Assembly: GCA_905215345.1 (NCBI GenBank)
Contig: CAJMPR010000009.1
Location: 62,001-126,000, forward strand
Source: an uncultured bacterium
GTDB lineage: Bacteria; Bacteroidota; Bacteroidia; Bacteroidales; Bacteroidaceae
Length of the DNA: 64,000 nucleotides
Direction of reading: 5' to 3'
Below the pieces are notes generated by a model, which made no database searches, was not told where the DNA came from, and saw only the letters and a list, made by a program, of their open reading frames with translations. A program made the translations under genes and the position numbers. How positions within the stretch are numbered: position 1 is the first letter of the stretch; each line of letters opens with the position of its first letter. Positions 1-8,394 of this stretch are shown here, one piece after another.

Positions 1-781
1 TAAAAGTTTCAATCACTTTACGGTTCCATTCCAACCATTTGCCGGTAGGCTCATAATAAGAGGTGCCGTTTGCCGTCATCTTGATAGTAGGGTCAATCGC
101 TTTCAAGGCTTTGGCTGCTTCCAGACCCAGTTTACAATAATCGTCTATTTCCTTGTGCCCGATGATCCAGGGAGCACCATCCAATTCGTTGCCCAAGCAC
201 CAATATTTTACGTTATAAGGTTCGGGATTACCGTATTTGATGCGCAGGTCCGAATAGTATGTGCCACCTTTTATATTGGTGTATTCTATCCAGTAGCGGG
301 CATTATTAATGTCTCCCAGCCCCAGGTTGAGACACATTACATTGTCACTGCCTATGGCTTTGTTGAGACGTATCCATTCGTCTGTACCCACTTGATTGGA
401 ATCATATCCACCCCATGCAATGTCTTTACGCACAGGGCGTTGCTCCTTCGGTCCTATGCCGTCTTGCCAGTTATACCCCGACATATAGTTACCACCCGGC
501 CAGCGCATGCAGGTAATTTGCAGTTCGCGGGCGGCATCAATATATTCTGTTTTAAATCCGTCGGCATTTGCCGACGGAGAGGTAGGATCATAAAGAGTAC
601 CATACAAGGTGTTGCGTACCGGAATTTCCGTGGAACGACCGATAGGTTCCATAAATACGCCGTAAATATGAGGATCAATTACACTGATGGGGCGCTCGGT
701 ATCGATCCGGATAGTTGCCGTTTGTGCCGTAAGTATCAATGGAACGGTAGAAACCAGCAGGGTGGTAAATAAATTTCTCAT
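1..781 (-). CDS. GH51-type alpha-L-arabinofuranosidase, partial (C-terminus beyond window)
   Basis: The reading frame is open from an ATG at 781 to the window edge, giving about 260 N-terminal residues. A signal peptide is visible (MRNLFTTLLVSTVPLILTAQ). The mature part starts with the GH51 pattern: an ISVIDPHIYGVFMEPIGRS segment, then MRWPGGNY at the first strand of the TIM barrel, and CLGNELDGAPW near residue 195, whose Glu is the expected acid/base. The GNE-LDGPW signature favours arabinofuranosidase over the rarer endoglucanases of GH51. The nucleophile Glu lies beyond the window. The gene starts 36 bp after the stop of the GH9 gene on the same strand, so the two are probably co-transcribed and act on arabinosylated plant glycans in the periplasm or at the surface. 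The substrate is inferred. Confidence 0.88.
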   Translation of the reverse strand, partial: MRNLFTTLLVSTVPLILTAQTATIRIDTERPISVIDPHIYGVFMEPIGRSTEIPVRNTLYGTLYDPTSPSANADGFKTEYIDAARELQITCMRWPGGNYMSGYNWQDGIGPKEQRPVRKDIAWGGYDSNQVGTDEWIRLNKAIGSDNVMCLNLGLGDINNARYWIEYTNIKGGTYYSDLRIKYGNPEPYNVKYWCLGNELDGAPWIIGHKEIDDYCKLGLEAAKALKAIDPTIKMTANGTSYYEPTGKWLEWNRKVIETF

Positions 782-817
782 AAGTATATCTTTTAAATTT
801 TATCTTATGTTACTTCT

Positions 818-3292
818 TTACTTCAGCAATTTATCCACTGCGTTTACTAAATAGATGTAATCGGGTGCCAGTGGAATCACATACTCATTCTCGCTCCAAT
901 GGAACTGGTAGTCATCACGGTTTTCAGGGAAGTCAGGATTCAACAAGCGAACACCGGGTACGATACCGCCGGGAATGAACGCATGGTCTGCACGGTTGTT
1001 GCCGTATGCCACTTTTTTAGGTTGGGCGCCTACACCTGATACAAACGAACGGTTGTGGTAGGGATGACAACCATAGATATAGTTCAGACTGCGGAAAACC
1101 AGTTCCGGATTAACCAGTTCGGGGAAAGTCTTGTGAATCTGATAGCTGGTGATTCCGTTGCGAATTACCGTTCCGTTACCCGCCCAACTGGCCAGGGTGA
1201 TGCCTATTCCGAAGGGGTTTTGTGTCTCCAATTGTGTCTGCCGCGCGATGTATTCTTCTATCTGTGGCTTCATTTGTTGTTTGAAGGTGTCGTCCATGAA
1301 CGGTAGCATACGCACGATGAAGGAGATGTTTCTGTCGGACTGTTTCAACAGTTCGGGAATCAGTTCGTTCATCCGTGCCTTGTAAGCGTCATTATTGGTG
1401 GTGCGCCATAGTTCAAAGGCGGCACGGCATTCTGATATGGTCGGGCTATGGAAATTAACGAAAGGTGTTGACGGACCTTCCTTTTCCACTTTACGGCTGT
1501 GTTCATCTTTCCAGATGAATTCGGCTACACGCAAAGCTTCTTTGGCAAGTGCAGGGTTGAGAGATGACAATACTCGCGCTGCAGCAGCCAGTGAAATGGC
1601 TGTGCCATAATTGAGTGCAACAGTACGGTTCGTAAATGCCATTCGGTCGTCTTCATTACCTACAATACCGTCAGTCTTGGTAACAGCGTCACCCAAATGG
1701 CGATATTGATAAAGATGCGACTCGTTGATACCCGGAATAGCATATCCGATTGCATTAACCTGTCCCACGAGTTGCAGTACACCATGTTCAATTTGTTGCA
1801 ATACATCAGGCTTGCCGTCGGGCAGGTGAATTTCGGTATAACGGGTTTTTTGGTCGATGGTAGTTTCATCGTGTGCCGGAGCGAATTCTTCCCAGATATC
1901 TACTAAAGACAATACGGTTTGTTGTTGTGAAGGTGTTTGAATGTCAAAGTCACCCGCATCAAACCAGCCACCTACATTCAGTCCGGGAATGTGCTGCCCC
2001 GGTTTGAATTTGTTGTCTGTGCTGGCGCCTTGCTTCCAACCGTCCCAATGAGAATAGTTAACCGGTGCCTGGCGGGCATCGTCAAGATGTGCGGCACCAT
2101 GCCATACACGATAGGCCTCCCGAACAAACATATGATCCATTTGTACCGGCATAAAGACATCCAGTGTAGGATACCATGCACGTTGATATACATTTACGTC
2201 AATAGGGAATGGACCGGTAAGCTGGTCGCCATAAGCCAGTTTGTAGATACCCGGTTCTTTTATTGATGAGAAGTCGAACTGCAAATAATTATAGCGGGTG
2301 TACATGCCCCATGTTGACGGTTTGCCCGATAAAGTGGCTGTCAGTGAACCGTCAGCATTGACTTTATACAGGGTAATGCTTGAGAGTGGCTTGTCGTTTT
2401 TGTCCAACTCTACCACTGCCGTTTTCTGCTGGTCGGGATGATAACCCACTTGTGAGTAGCTGATAGTCGGTGTGCGTAGCCATTGGGTATCGGTTTCAGC
2501 TTGTATGAACCATTCTGCAATTTTGCCTGTTTTGCCGGCTGGCAGCAAGGTGCGTACTACAAATGTTCCGTTCTGTTGTTTATCCCGTCCGTCAAAAAGC
2601 ATTAGTTTGCTTCCCTCAAGAGTGGCGCGGATAGAGACATGCTTCATCGGCTGGTCAGGAGCAATTTCTATCTGTGTGCCTGTTGCCATAGGCGTAGGCT
2701 CTACAATACCGTTGATGACGGTCATGTTATCGGCGGCGGATGTTGGGAATAGTCCAGGCTTGCCGTCCATCATGTAGGAATGTTCGAAGAATACAGGAGG
2801 AAAGAATTCAAGATTCAGTCCGGCTACTCCAACAAGTGAATCCGGAAGTGCCTTGTCTGTCGATATGCTGAGGTAGAAACCACCGTCACGCGCTTCTCCG
2901 CTTAGGGTATATGCGAAAGCATACTGCGGATATTCCAACTTCACATTGATACGTTTGGCTTCTTTATCAACAGTGCGTTCGATAAATTTGGGTAGTTTGT
3001 CCCATTGTCCCGGTGCAGGGTTGAGACGTACATCACCGTTGGTGGCGGTACGAAGTCCGTGATGAATGATTTCGACGGCACTTACTTTTGAGTCGTCGAA
3101 CATAGCATCGTACTTGTTGTTAAAGACGAAATAGTTCAAGCCACGGCTTTCGAAATAGGAAGAGTCATTCAGAACGAGGTCATTTTTCTGTGTGAATGTT
3201 GGGACATTACTTTGCCCGCAGGCGGTAAGCATTAACAACCCGGTTGTCGCCAGACAGCCAAATGTTGACAATAGTTTGTTTTTCTTTAGCAT
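818..3292 (-). CDS. GH9-family glycoside hydrolase lipoprotein (endoglucanase-like)
   Basis: About 824 residues from the ATG at 3292. An upstream in-frame start at 3346 adds 18 residues before the lipoprotein signal and is unlikely. The N-terminus MLKKNKLLSTFGC...LLMLTAC is a lipobox signal, so the mature enzyme should be lipid-anchored. Residues about 30-275 are an extension I cannot assign. An Ig-like CelD_N domain starts near SYSQVGYHPDQQKTAVVELD (about 280-370). The (alpha/alpha)6 GH9 catalytic domain follows, with GGWFDAGDF near residue 448 (catalytic base Asp pair) and WSENEYVIP near 800 (acid Glu). GH9 enzymes cut beta-1,4-glucans or xyloglucan-type backbones. It precedes the GH51 gene by 36 bp. 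No SusC/D pair is visible, though the locus may continue off the left edge. Confidence 0.88.
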   Translation of the reverse strand: MLKKNKLLSTFGCLATTGLLMLTACGQSNVPTFTQKNDLVLNDSSYFESRGLNYFVFNNKYDAMFDDSKVSAVEIIHHGLRTATNGDVRLNPAPGQWDKLPKFIERTVDKEAKRINVKLEYPQYAFAYTLSGEARDGGFYLSISTDKALPDSLVGVAGLNLEFFPPVFFEHSYMMDGKPGLFPTSAADNMTVINGIVEPTPMATGTQIEIAPDQPMKHVSIRATLEGSKLMLFDGRDKQQNGTFVVRTLLPAGKTGKIAEWFIQAETDTQWLRTPTISYSQVGYHPDQQKTAVVELDKNDKPLSSITLYKVNADGSLTATLSGKPSTWGMYTRYNYLQFDFSSIKEPGIYKLAYGDQLTGPFPIDVNVYQRAWYPTLDVFMPVQMDHMFVREAYRVWHGAAHLDDARQAPVNYSHWDGWKQGASTDNKFKPGQHIPGLNVGGWFDAGDFDIQTPSQQQTVLSLVDIWEEFAPAHDETTIDQKTRYTEIHLPDGKPDVLQQIEHGVLQLVGQVNAIGYAIPGINESHLYQYRHLGDAVTKTDGIVGNEDDRMAFTNRTVALNYGTAISLAAAARVLSSLNPALAKEALRVAEFIWKDEHSRKVEKEGPSTPFVNFHSPTISECRAAFELWRTTNNDAYKARMNELIPELLKQSDRNISFIVRMLPFMDDTFKQQMKPQIEEYIARQTQLETQNPFGIGITLASWAGNGTVIRNGITSYQIHKTFPELVNPELVFRSLNYIYGCHPYHNRSFVSGVGAQPKKVAYGNNRADHAFIPGGIVPGVRLLNPDFPENRDDYQFHWSENEYVIPLAPDYIYLVNAVDKLLK

Positions 3293-3674
3293 GATGATTA
3301 CAAGATTAAAGTTATTTATTATAGAGGTTTTGTGTTTGGAGAACATTCTACCTTATTTTCTTATTTTGCGTGTGTCAGCTTTCTGGGAACAGTCAGTACA
3401 GACGGTTCTTTTTTCATATAGCTTTGTTTGCAAATGTAGTCGGCTCTCTTATTCTTGCTTTACACTTTTGAATACATCGTTTATACTTTTAAATAAATGT
3501 CATGCTAAGCTGAGGTTGGGAGTGTTTTAAAGGGGATATAATTGTTTGAGGCGTGTTAGCTGATTCTCAAATCTAAGCTAACACGCCACAATAATTACCG
3601 TCAACAACCTTGAAAGAGGATGTGTTGCGATAGTTTATAATTTTTGTATTGGGGTGGAGAGTATGTGTATCTCT
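3293..3674. other. Intergenic region between GH9 and proA
   Basis: About 380 bp without a convincing gene. On the minus strand a TACATTTG box (plus-strand CAAATGTA at 3431-3438) could be the -7 element for the GH9 gene, but no clear -33 TTTG lies at 19-21 bp. A perfect inverted repeat lies at 3550-3587. The open frame at 3192-3530 overlaps the GH9 start on the other strand and looks spurious. Confidence 0.5.
3550..3587. terminator. Stem-loop, possible terminator after proA
   Basis: Perfect 12-bp inverted repeat (GGCGTGTTAGCT / AGCTAACACGCC) with a 14-nt loop. It lies about 90 bp beyond the proA stop. Neither side carries a strong T-run, so intrinsic termination is only a possibility. Confidence 0.4.
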
Positions 3675-4925
3675 TTACGACTCTCTGATTTGTCCCTCTC
3701 CTTCAATAATCCATTTATAAGTAGTAATTTCCTCCAATGCCATTGGTCCGCGGGCATGCAGCTTCTGTGTACTGATACCAATTTCCGCGCCCAATCCGAA
3801 TTGTGCTCCGTCTGTAAAGGAAGTCGGTGCGTTGACGTAGACACAAGCTGCATCAACGTCACGACAGAACTGTTCGGCATGCCCTCTATCCTCGGTTACG
3901 ATACATTCGCTATGTTTAGAACCATAGTATTGTATGTGTCCTATGGCGCTTCCGATATTGTCTACCACTTTCACAGCTATCTTGTAATCCAGAAACTCTG
4001 TACCAAAATCATCTTCAGTTGCTTCTTTCAACAATTCAGCGGGGTAATGATTCTTCAAAGAAGCATATGCGAACATATCTGCGTAGATAGTGACATTGCT
4101 GTTTTGAAGAGGGCTGCATAATGCAGGCAGATCTTTTATCCGGTCAGCGTCAACAAGCAGACAGTCTAGTGCATTACATACGCTGACACGGCGTGTTTTT
4201 GCATTGTTAACAATGGCGGCTCCCTTCTTTACATCTCCATAACGGTCGAAGAAAGTATGGCAAATACCTGCACCGGTTTCTATCACAGGAATAGTGGCAT
4301 TCTGGCGCACAAAGCTAATGAGGTTACTACTGCCGCGTGGAATGATTAAGTCCACAAATCCATTGGCATGTAGTAACTCGGTGGTAGCTTCACGGTCGGC
4401 AGGGAGGAGTTCAACGGTATGTGTATCTACATTGAAGCGTTCCAATACTCCATGTATTATACTGATGATAGCCCGGTTGGAATAGTCGGCGTCACTTCCA
4501 CCTTTCAGTATGCAGGCGTTGCCGCTTTTCAGACAAAGTGAAAATACATCAAAACTAACGTTTGGCCGAGCTTCGTAGATAATGCCGATAACTCCAAATG
4601 GTACGCTTATACGCTTTATGTTTAATCCATTGGCAAGGGTGGTATCTTTTAGTATCTTTCCTAATGGTGAGGGAAGTTCCGCTACCTTACGGATATCTGC
4701 GGCAATATCTTTCAAACGTTTTTCGGTTAATCTTAGCCGGTCGTATTTCGGATTGGCAGAATCCATACGTTCCAAATCTTTCCTGTTTTCTGCAAGGATT
4801 AAATCTATCTTTTCTTCGGTGGCATCTGCAACGCCCAACAATATCTTATTAATCTTTTTGTCGCTCAAGGCCAATAGTTTCCGACTGGCATCTTGTACGG
4901 CAACAAAAGTGCTGTTTAAGTTCAT
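3675..4925 (-). CDS. proA: Glutamate-5-semialdehyde dehydrogenase (gamma-glutamyl phosphate reductase)
   Basis: 416 residues, the usual length for ProA. It reduces gamma-glutamyl phosphate to glutamate-5-semialdehyde with NADPH, the second step of proline synthesis in the cytoplasm. Family features: KRISVPFGVIGIIYEARPNV, the glycine-rich segment ACILKGGSDA, and RRVSVCNALDCLLVD with the active-site Cys near residue 248. It lies 49 bp downstream of proB on the same strand; a proBA operon for consecutive steps of one pathway is clear. The start is the first ATG (MNLNSTFVAVQDASRKL), which matches the family N-terminus. Confidence 0.97.
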   Translation of the reverse strand: MNLNSTFVAVQDASRKLLALSDKKINKILLGVADATEEKIDLILAENRKDLERMDSANPKYDRLRLTEKRLKDIAADIRKVAELPSPLGKILKDTTLANGLNIKRISVPFGVIGIIYEARPNVSFDVFSLCLKSGNACILKGGSDADYSNRAIISIIHGVLERFNVDTHTVELLPADREATTELLHANGFVDLIIPRGSSNLISFVRQNATIPVIETGAGICHTFFDRYGDVKKGAAIVNNAKTRRVSVCNALDCLLVDADRIKDLPALCSPLQNSNVTIYADMFAYASLKNHYPAELLKEATEDDFGTEFLDYKIAVKVVDNIGSAIGHIQYYGSKHSECIVTEDRGHAEQFCRDVDAACVYVNAPTSFTDGAQFGLGAEIGISTQKLHARGPMALEEITTYKWIIEGEGQIRES

Positions 4926-4974
4926 CTTTTTTGTGGTTTATTAGTTCGTTCTATATATAGGCAAATTATCGGAT

Positions 4975-6057
4975 TTATTCTATGTAAAGGTAATCGTAAT
5001 GTACCACGGGCTTCTTACCGTGCTTTCCCATGGCGTCACGTGCCTGTTCGGAACTGCAATTCGCTTTACCAACACCTATGGGATTACCTTCGGAGTCGAT
5101 AATGCGTACGATGTCGTCTTTCTCAAATTCTCCTTTAACATCAATGAGGCCGATGGGCAGTATACTCACTGCTTTATCGGAAGAGAGTACTTGGCTGGCA
5201 CAGTCGTTGATATGTAGCTCGCCTTTGGCAAAGCCTTCGCTATGAGCAATCCACTTCTTTACACTTGACACCGGTTCGGAAGAAGGGATGAAGCGTGTAC
5301 ATAGTGTTTCAGCGGGATGCTCTAATAGGTCGACAAGGATATTGTCACGTTTGCCGTTAGCTATAATGACGGTGATTCCTTCGTCGGCTACCTTACGGGC
5401 TATGTTGGTCTTGGTTAACATGCCACCTCTTCCAAAGCTTGATTTCGAGGCTTGTATATAGGAAGACAGGTCTTTCCCTTGCCCTATCTCCCGGATAACT
5501 TCGGATGTGGGTTCGGAAGGAGCCCCGTTGTAAATTCCATCGATGTTACTGAGAATAATCAGAGCTTGCGCATCCATCATAGTAGCGATTAGTCCTGACA
5601 GTTCATCATTATCGGTAAACATCAACTCGCTGACGGAGATGGTATCGTTTTCATTGACGATGGGAATCACTCCGTTTTCCAACATGACAGTCATGCAATT
5701 TTTCTGATTAAGATAATGGCGCCTTGTTCCGAAGTTCTCTTTCATGGTGAGCACTTGTCCTACGGGAATGCTATGCTCACGGAATAATTCGTAATAACGG
5801 TTTATAAGTTTAGCTTGCCCCACGGCTGAGAAAAGCTGGCGCTGGTCTACGCTGTCCAGTTTCTTTGTGGGGTGCACTTCACTTCTTCCTGAAGCTACGG
5901 CTCCGGAAGAGATAAGAATAATTTCTACGCCTGCCTTGTGCAGTTCGGCTATTTGGTCTACGAGGGCGGACATGCGCGTCACATCCAGCGTACCATCACG
6001 ACGTGTCAATACATTGCTGCCTACTTTGACCGCAATTCTCTTTAGTAGTTGTTCCAT
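4975..6057 (-). CDS. proB: Glutamate 5-kinase
   Basis: 360 residues with an amino-acid kinase domain (about 1-255) and a C-terminal PUA domain (about 275-355), the full ProB architecture. It phosphorylates glutamate to gamma-glutamyl phosphate and is normally the proline-inhibited step. Visible signatures: RIAVKVGSNVLTR at the N-terminus, LISSGAVASGR, IVNENDTIS and FGRGGMLTK. The PUA part contains GLIDVKGEFEKDDIVRI. It is followed by proA after 49 bp and preceded by the small DUF2007 gene after 30 bp, suggesting one transcript that may start at murI. Confidence 0.97.
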   Translation of the reverse strand: MEQLLKRIAVKVGSNVLTRRDGTLDVTRMSALVDQIAELHKAGVEIILISSGAVASGRSEVHPTKKLDSVDQRQLFSAVGQAKLINRYYELFREHSIPVGQVLTMKENFGTRRHYLNQKNCMTVMLENGVIPIVNENDTISVSELMFTDNDELSGLIATMMDAQALIILSNIDGIYNGAPSEPTSEVIREIGQGKDLSSYIQASKSSFGRGGMLTKTNIARKVADEGITVIIANGKRDNILVDLLEHPAETLCTRFIPSSEPVSSVKKWIAHSEGFAKGELHINDCASQVLSSDKAVSILPIGLIDVKGEFEKDDIVRIIDSEGNPIGVGKANCSSEQARDAMGKHGKKPVVHYDYLYIE

Positions 6058-6087
6058 ATTTGTGTATTTCCCTGAAAGAGTAGATTT

Positions 6088-6327
6088 TTAATCTCCGTCT
6101 TCTTTCTTTTCATATTCGCGTACAACCTCCATTGCTGCTTCGTAATCTTTCTCATTAACGAGGACAGCCACATCAAGAGCTGTATCGGGTAAGACTACGT
6201 TTACTAACAGTCCGTCTTTAATTGCAGATTGTATGTCACTGTTTCCTAACAAACTTTTTACAAGTTCGGCTTCCCAAAGTGAACCTTTGAACACTTCGAT
6301 GAGTTTGCTTTTATCTTCTTCTTTCAT
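6088..6327 (-). CDS. DUF2007-family small protein
   Basis: 79 residues, acidic, with no signal peptide or membrane segment. It resembles the DUF2007 family (putative signal-transducing proteins): an opening strand-helix unit (IEVFKGSLWEAELVKSLLGN), a central VNVVLPDTALDVAVLVNEKDY segment and a C-terminal helix. The fold is ferredoxin/ACT-like and the function is not known. It sits between murI (81 bp upstream) and proB (30 bp downstream), all on the minus strand. A role near glutamate metabolism is only suggested by position. Confidence 0.75.
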   Translation of the reverse strand: MKEEDKSKLIEVFKGSLWEAELVKSLLGNSDIQSAIKDGLLVNVVLPDTALDVAVLVNEKDYEAAMEVVREYEKKEDGD

Positions 6328-6408
6328 AGGATTATGAATTTAGAGTTTCTTGTTATACAAATATAACAAGTATTTTTGATTTAATGTTTTCCTGAGCCCG
6401 TTTTCTGT

Positions 6409-7248
6409 TTAGAGTTCGATGTGCTGCACCGTCACTGCTTCATTCAGGAAGATGGAGGCTGATTCGGCAAACTTCTCTTCGGCTTCGGTGGTATAGTAGG
6501 TGCATTGGCCGCTCTGGGTACATTTTTCATGTATTTCGGGATGACGGCGGAGATAGTCTTTCAGGCTTTCTGCCACTAATTCGCCTTGCGCTACTGTGGT
6601 AATGTCGGAAGGCATGTGTTGCTCTATCTTGGGCAGTAGTAGCGGGAAGTGTGTACAGCCCAGGATGACGGTGTCTATCTTTTTGTCCTTTGACAGCAGT
6701 TCGTCAATGTATTTGCGAATAAAGTAGTCGGCTCCTTCGTCTTGCGCTTCGTTGTTCTCTACAAGTGATACCCACATCGGACAGGCTTCTCCACTGACTT
6801 TAATGTCGGGGAATAGCTTGTGCAGTTCCAGTGGATAGGACTCGGACTTGATGGTGCCTGTGGTGGCAAGCACTCCGATGTGACGGCTACGGGTGATATT
6901 GCCTATACATTCTACCGTAGGACGGATGACACCCAATACGCGGCGTGCGGAGTCGAGCCGCGGAAGGTCGTTAATCTGTATGCTGCGCAACGCTTTGGCG
7001 GAGGCGGTGTTGCAAGCCAGAATCACGAGGTGGCAACCCATCTCAAACAGTTTGGTGACCGCTTGCAGGGTAAATTCGTAGACAATTTCAAAAGAACGCG
7101 TCCCGTAGGGTGCGCGGGCATTGTCGCCCAAGTAGATATAGTCATATTCAGGTAGTGCTTCCCGTATCTTGCTCAAGATGGTAAGTCCACCGTATCCTGA
7201 ATCGAATACACCGATAGGGCCGGGGGTGGAAGGTAATTCTTTTTTCAT
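6409..7248 (-). CDS. murI: Glutamate racemase
   Basis: 279 residues, normal for MurI, which makes D-glutamate for peptidoglycan by a cofactor-independent two-cysteine mechanism. Both catalytic cysteines are in place: VILACNTASAKA near residue 78 and VILGCTHFPLLL near residue 196. The N-terminal PIGVFDSGYGGLTIL motif carries the conserved Asp-Ser pair, and YLGDNARAPYG follows. It starts the minus-strand run murI-DUF2007-proB-proA, three of which use glutamate as substrate. A TATCTTTG -7 box lies just upstream. Confidence 0.96.
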   Translation of the reverse strand: MKKELPSTPGPIGVFDSGYGGLTILSKIREALPEYDYIYLGDNARAPYGTRSFEIVYEFTLQAVTKLFEMGCHLVILACNTASAKALRSIQINDLPRLDSARRVLGVIRPTVECIGNITRSRHIGVLATTGTIKSESYPLELHKLFPDIKVSGEACPMWVSLVENNEAQDEGADYFIRKYIDELLSKDKKIDTVILGCTHFPLLLPKIEQHMPSDITTVAQGELVAESLKDYLRRHPEIHEKCTQSGQCTYYTTEAEEKFAESASIFLNEAVTVQHIEL

Positions 7249-7271
7249 ACTCTTTGTAGCTAAGTATGTTG

Positions 7272-7279
7272 CAAAGATA
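7272..7279 (-). promoter_or_regulatory. murI: Candidate -7 box for murI
   Basis: Minus-strand TATCTTTG fits the Bacteroides TAnnTTTG -7 element and lies 24 bp before the murI ATG. I do not see a -33 TTTG at the usual 19-21 bp. Confidence 0.4.
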
Positions 7280-7410
7280 ATGTAAAACTTCGATATTCCT
7301 TTTTTCTTTGTCAGACTTTACTATTGAACGGTTATGAACTGAATGCATCGAGCCATTACACTCGAAAGCGATATTATTTACAAAAGTTAGGTTGCTAATA
7401 CTTGGCTATA

Positions 7411-7500
7411 TATTTAGGGTATCTCAGTCGTATACTTAGGGTACCTCAGTATACGACTGAGATAGGCTCTATTTATACCTGCTTATAATCAATTAGTTAT
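7411..7500. repeat. Dispersed palindromic repeat family A, copy 1
   Basis: Perfect 16-bp inverted repeat: TATCTCAGTCGTATAC at 7420-7435 and its complement at 7449-7464, spaced by TTAGGGTACCTCA. A tail (AGGCTCTATTTA, then TATAATCAATTAGTTAT to 7500) is also found beside copy 2 at 32.1 kb. It lies in the 505-bp gap between murI and the second skp gene. The rest of that gap (7501-7690) shows no gene I can support. Confidence 0.8.
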
Positions 7501-7698
7501 GTTTAATCGTTCGATTGGTAGTAAATTCAAACAAATCATCGAACTTTCATTTGATCAAAGCAGTCCAGAGCCTCAATGAAGTAATATCCAATAATTCCCA
7601 CGCTTCTTATATATAATGGCATCATAGGTAACGGGTGCATAATATTTAGCATTATGAAAAAGCTATATATGAGTATGATGGGGATTCTTTCTTCTAAC

Positions 7699-7734
7699 AA
7701 AGAAGGCGCAAGCAAATCTGCCTGCGCCTTCTTT
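7699..7734 (-). terminator. Intrinsic terminator after skp/ompH genes
   Basis: Perfect 12-bp stem (AAAGAAGGCGCA / TGCGCCTTCTTT) with a 12-nt loop, 20 bp beyond the stop of the second OmpH gene on the minus strand. T-rich flanks on both sides mean it could work in both directions. Confidence 0.75.
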
Positions 7735-7753
7735 TATTTTAAAATCGGTCTTC

Positions 7754-8260
7754 TTATTTAATACCCAATTGCGTTTTAACCTTTGCAGTTACATCTATAC
7801 TTTGTGTTCCTACGAATGGTATCGGGGTACGAGCCAAGTCGAAGATATAAACCGCACCTTCAGCTTTACCTACAACCTGGATAGCTTCATCCAATTTCTT
7901 ATAGATAGGGGCCATAGCGTCTTGTTGTGCTTTTTGCATCGATTGATAAGCTTCTTGTTGGAATTGTTCTTGACGTTGTGCCATGTCCTGTAACTCTTTC
8001 TGACGTCTTTCTGCAATGTTTTTCGGCAGAGAATCAGCTTGTGCGAGGAATTCCTGATACTTTTTGTTGAACTCTTCCTGAGTGCGTTGCATTTCAGTCT
8101 GGTATTCTTTTGACATTGCGTCAAGATCAGCCTGTGCCTTTGTGTATTCTGGCATGACAACGATAACCTCCTGAGAGTTCATGTGAGCGAATTTAGTTTG
8201 AGCCATAGCTCCCAAAGGGAGTGCAATCATAGCTACGAGTAGTGCGATTTTTTTAAGCAT
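7754..8260 (-). CDS. OmpH/Skp family periplasmic chaperone (second copy)
   Basis: 168 residues with a cleavable signal peptide (MLKKIALLVAMIALPLGAMAQ). The mature protein begins with TKFAHMNSQEVIVVMPEYTKAQ, the Skp beta-body strand, followed by a long charged coiled coil (about 45-130, rich in Gln/Glu/Lys) and a closing IPFVGTQSIDVTAKVKTQLGIK. Skp proteins hold unfolded outer-membrane proteins in the periplasm before BamA inserts them. It lies 134 bp after the first copy, and the gap carries its own TTTG/TATATTTG promoter, so it can be expressed apart from bamA. Confidence 0.92.
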   Translation of the reverse strand: MLKKIALLVAMIALPLGAMAQTKFAHMNSQEVIVVMPEYTKAQADLDAMSKEYQTEMQRTQEEFNKKYQEFLAQADSLPKNIAERRQKELQDMAQRQEQFQQEAYQSMQKAQQDAMAPIYKKLDEAIQVVGKAEGAVYIFDLARTPIPFVGTQSIDVTAKVKTQLGIK

Positions 8261-8303
8261 AATGTTTATTATTTATTTGAATAATTATTCGTTGTATAGG
8301 GTG

Positions 8304-8334
8304 CAAATATAACGTAAACTGAGAGTATTACAAA
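8304..8334 (-). promoter_or_regulatory. Bacteroides-type promoter for second skp gene
   Basis: Minus strand: TTTG (8331-8334) and TATATTTG (8304-8311) separated by exactly 19 bp, matching the Bacteroides -33/-7 consensus. It lies 44 bp before the ATG at 8260. Confidence 0.7.
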
Positions 8335-8394
8335 ATAAGCTCGCTTATTTTTGATGTCTGAGTATACCTATGTTTGTTGGGCAAAAGTAGGAAA

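Noticed and set aside
454..678. Open frame in the GH51 region
   Set aside because: It overlaps the clear GH51 coding sequence on the same strand in another frame and has no recognisable domain.
7654..7761. 35-residue open frame (MKKLYMSMMGILSSNKEG...)
   Set aside because: It runs through the skp terminator stem-loop and overlaps the end of the skp gene; no promoter is seen. Probably chance.
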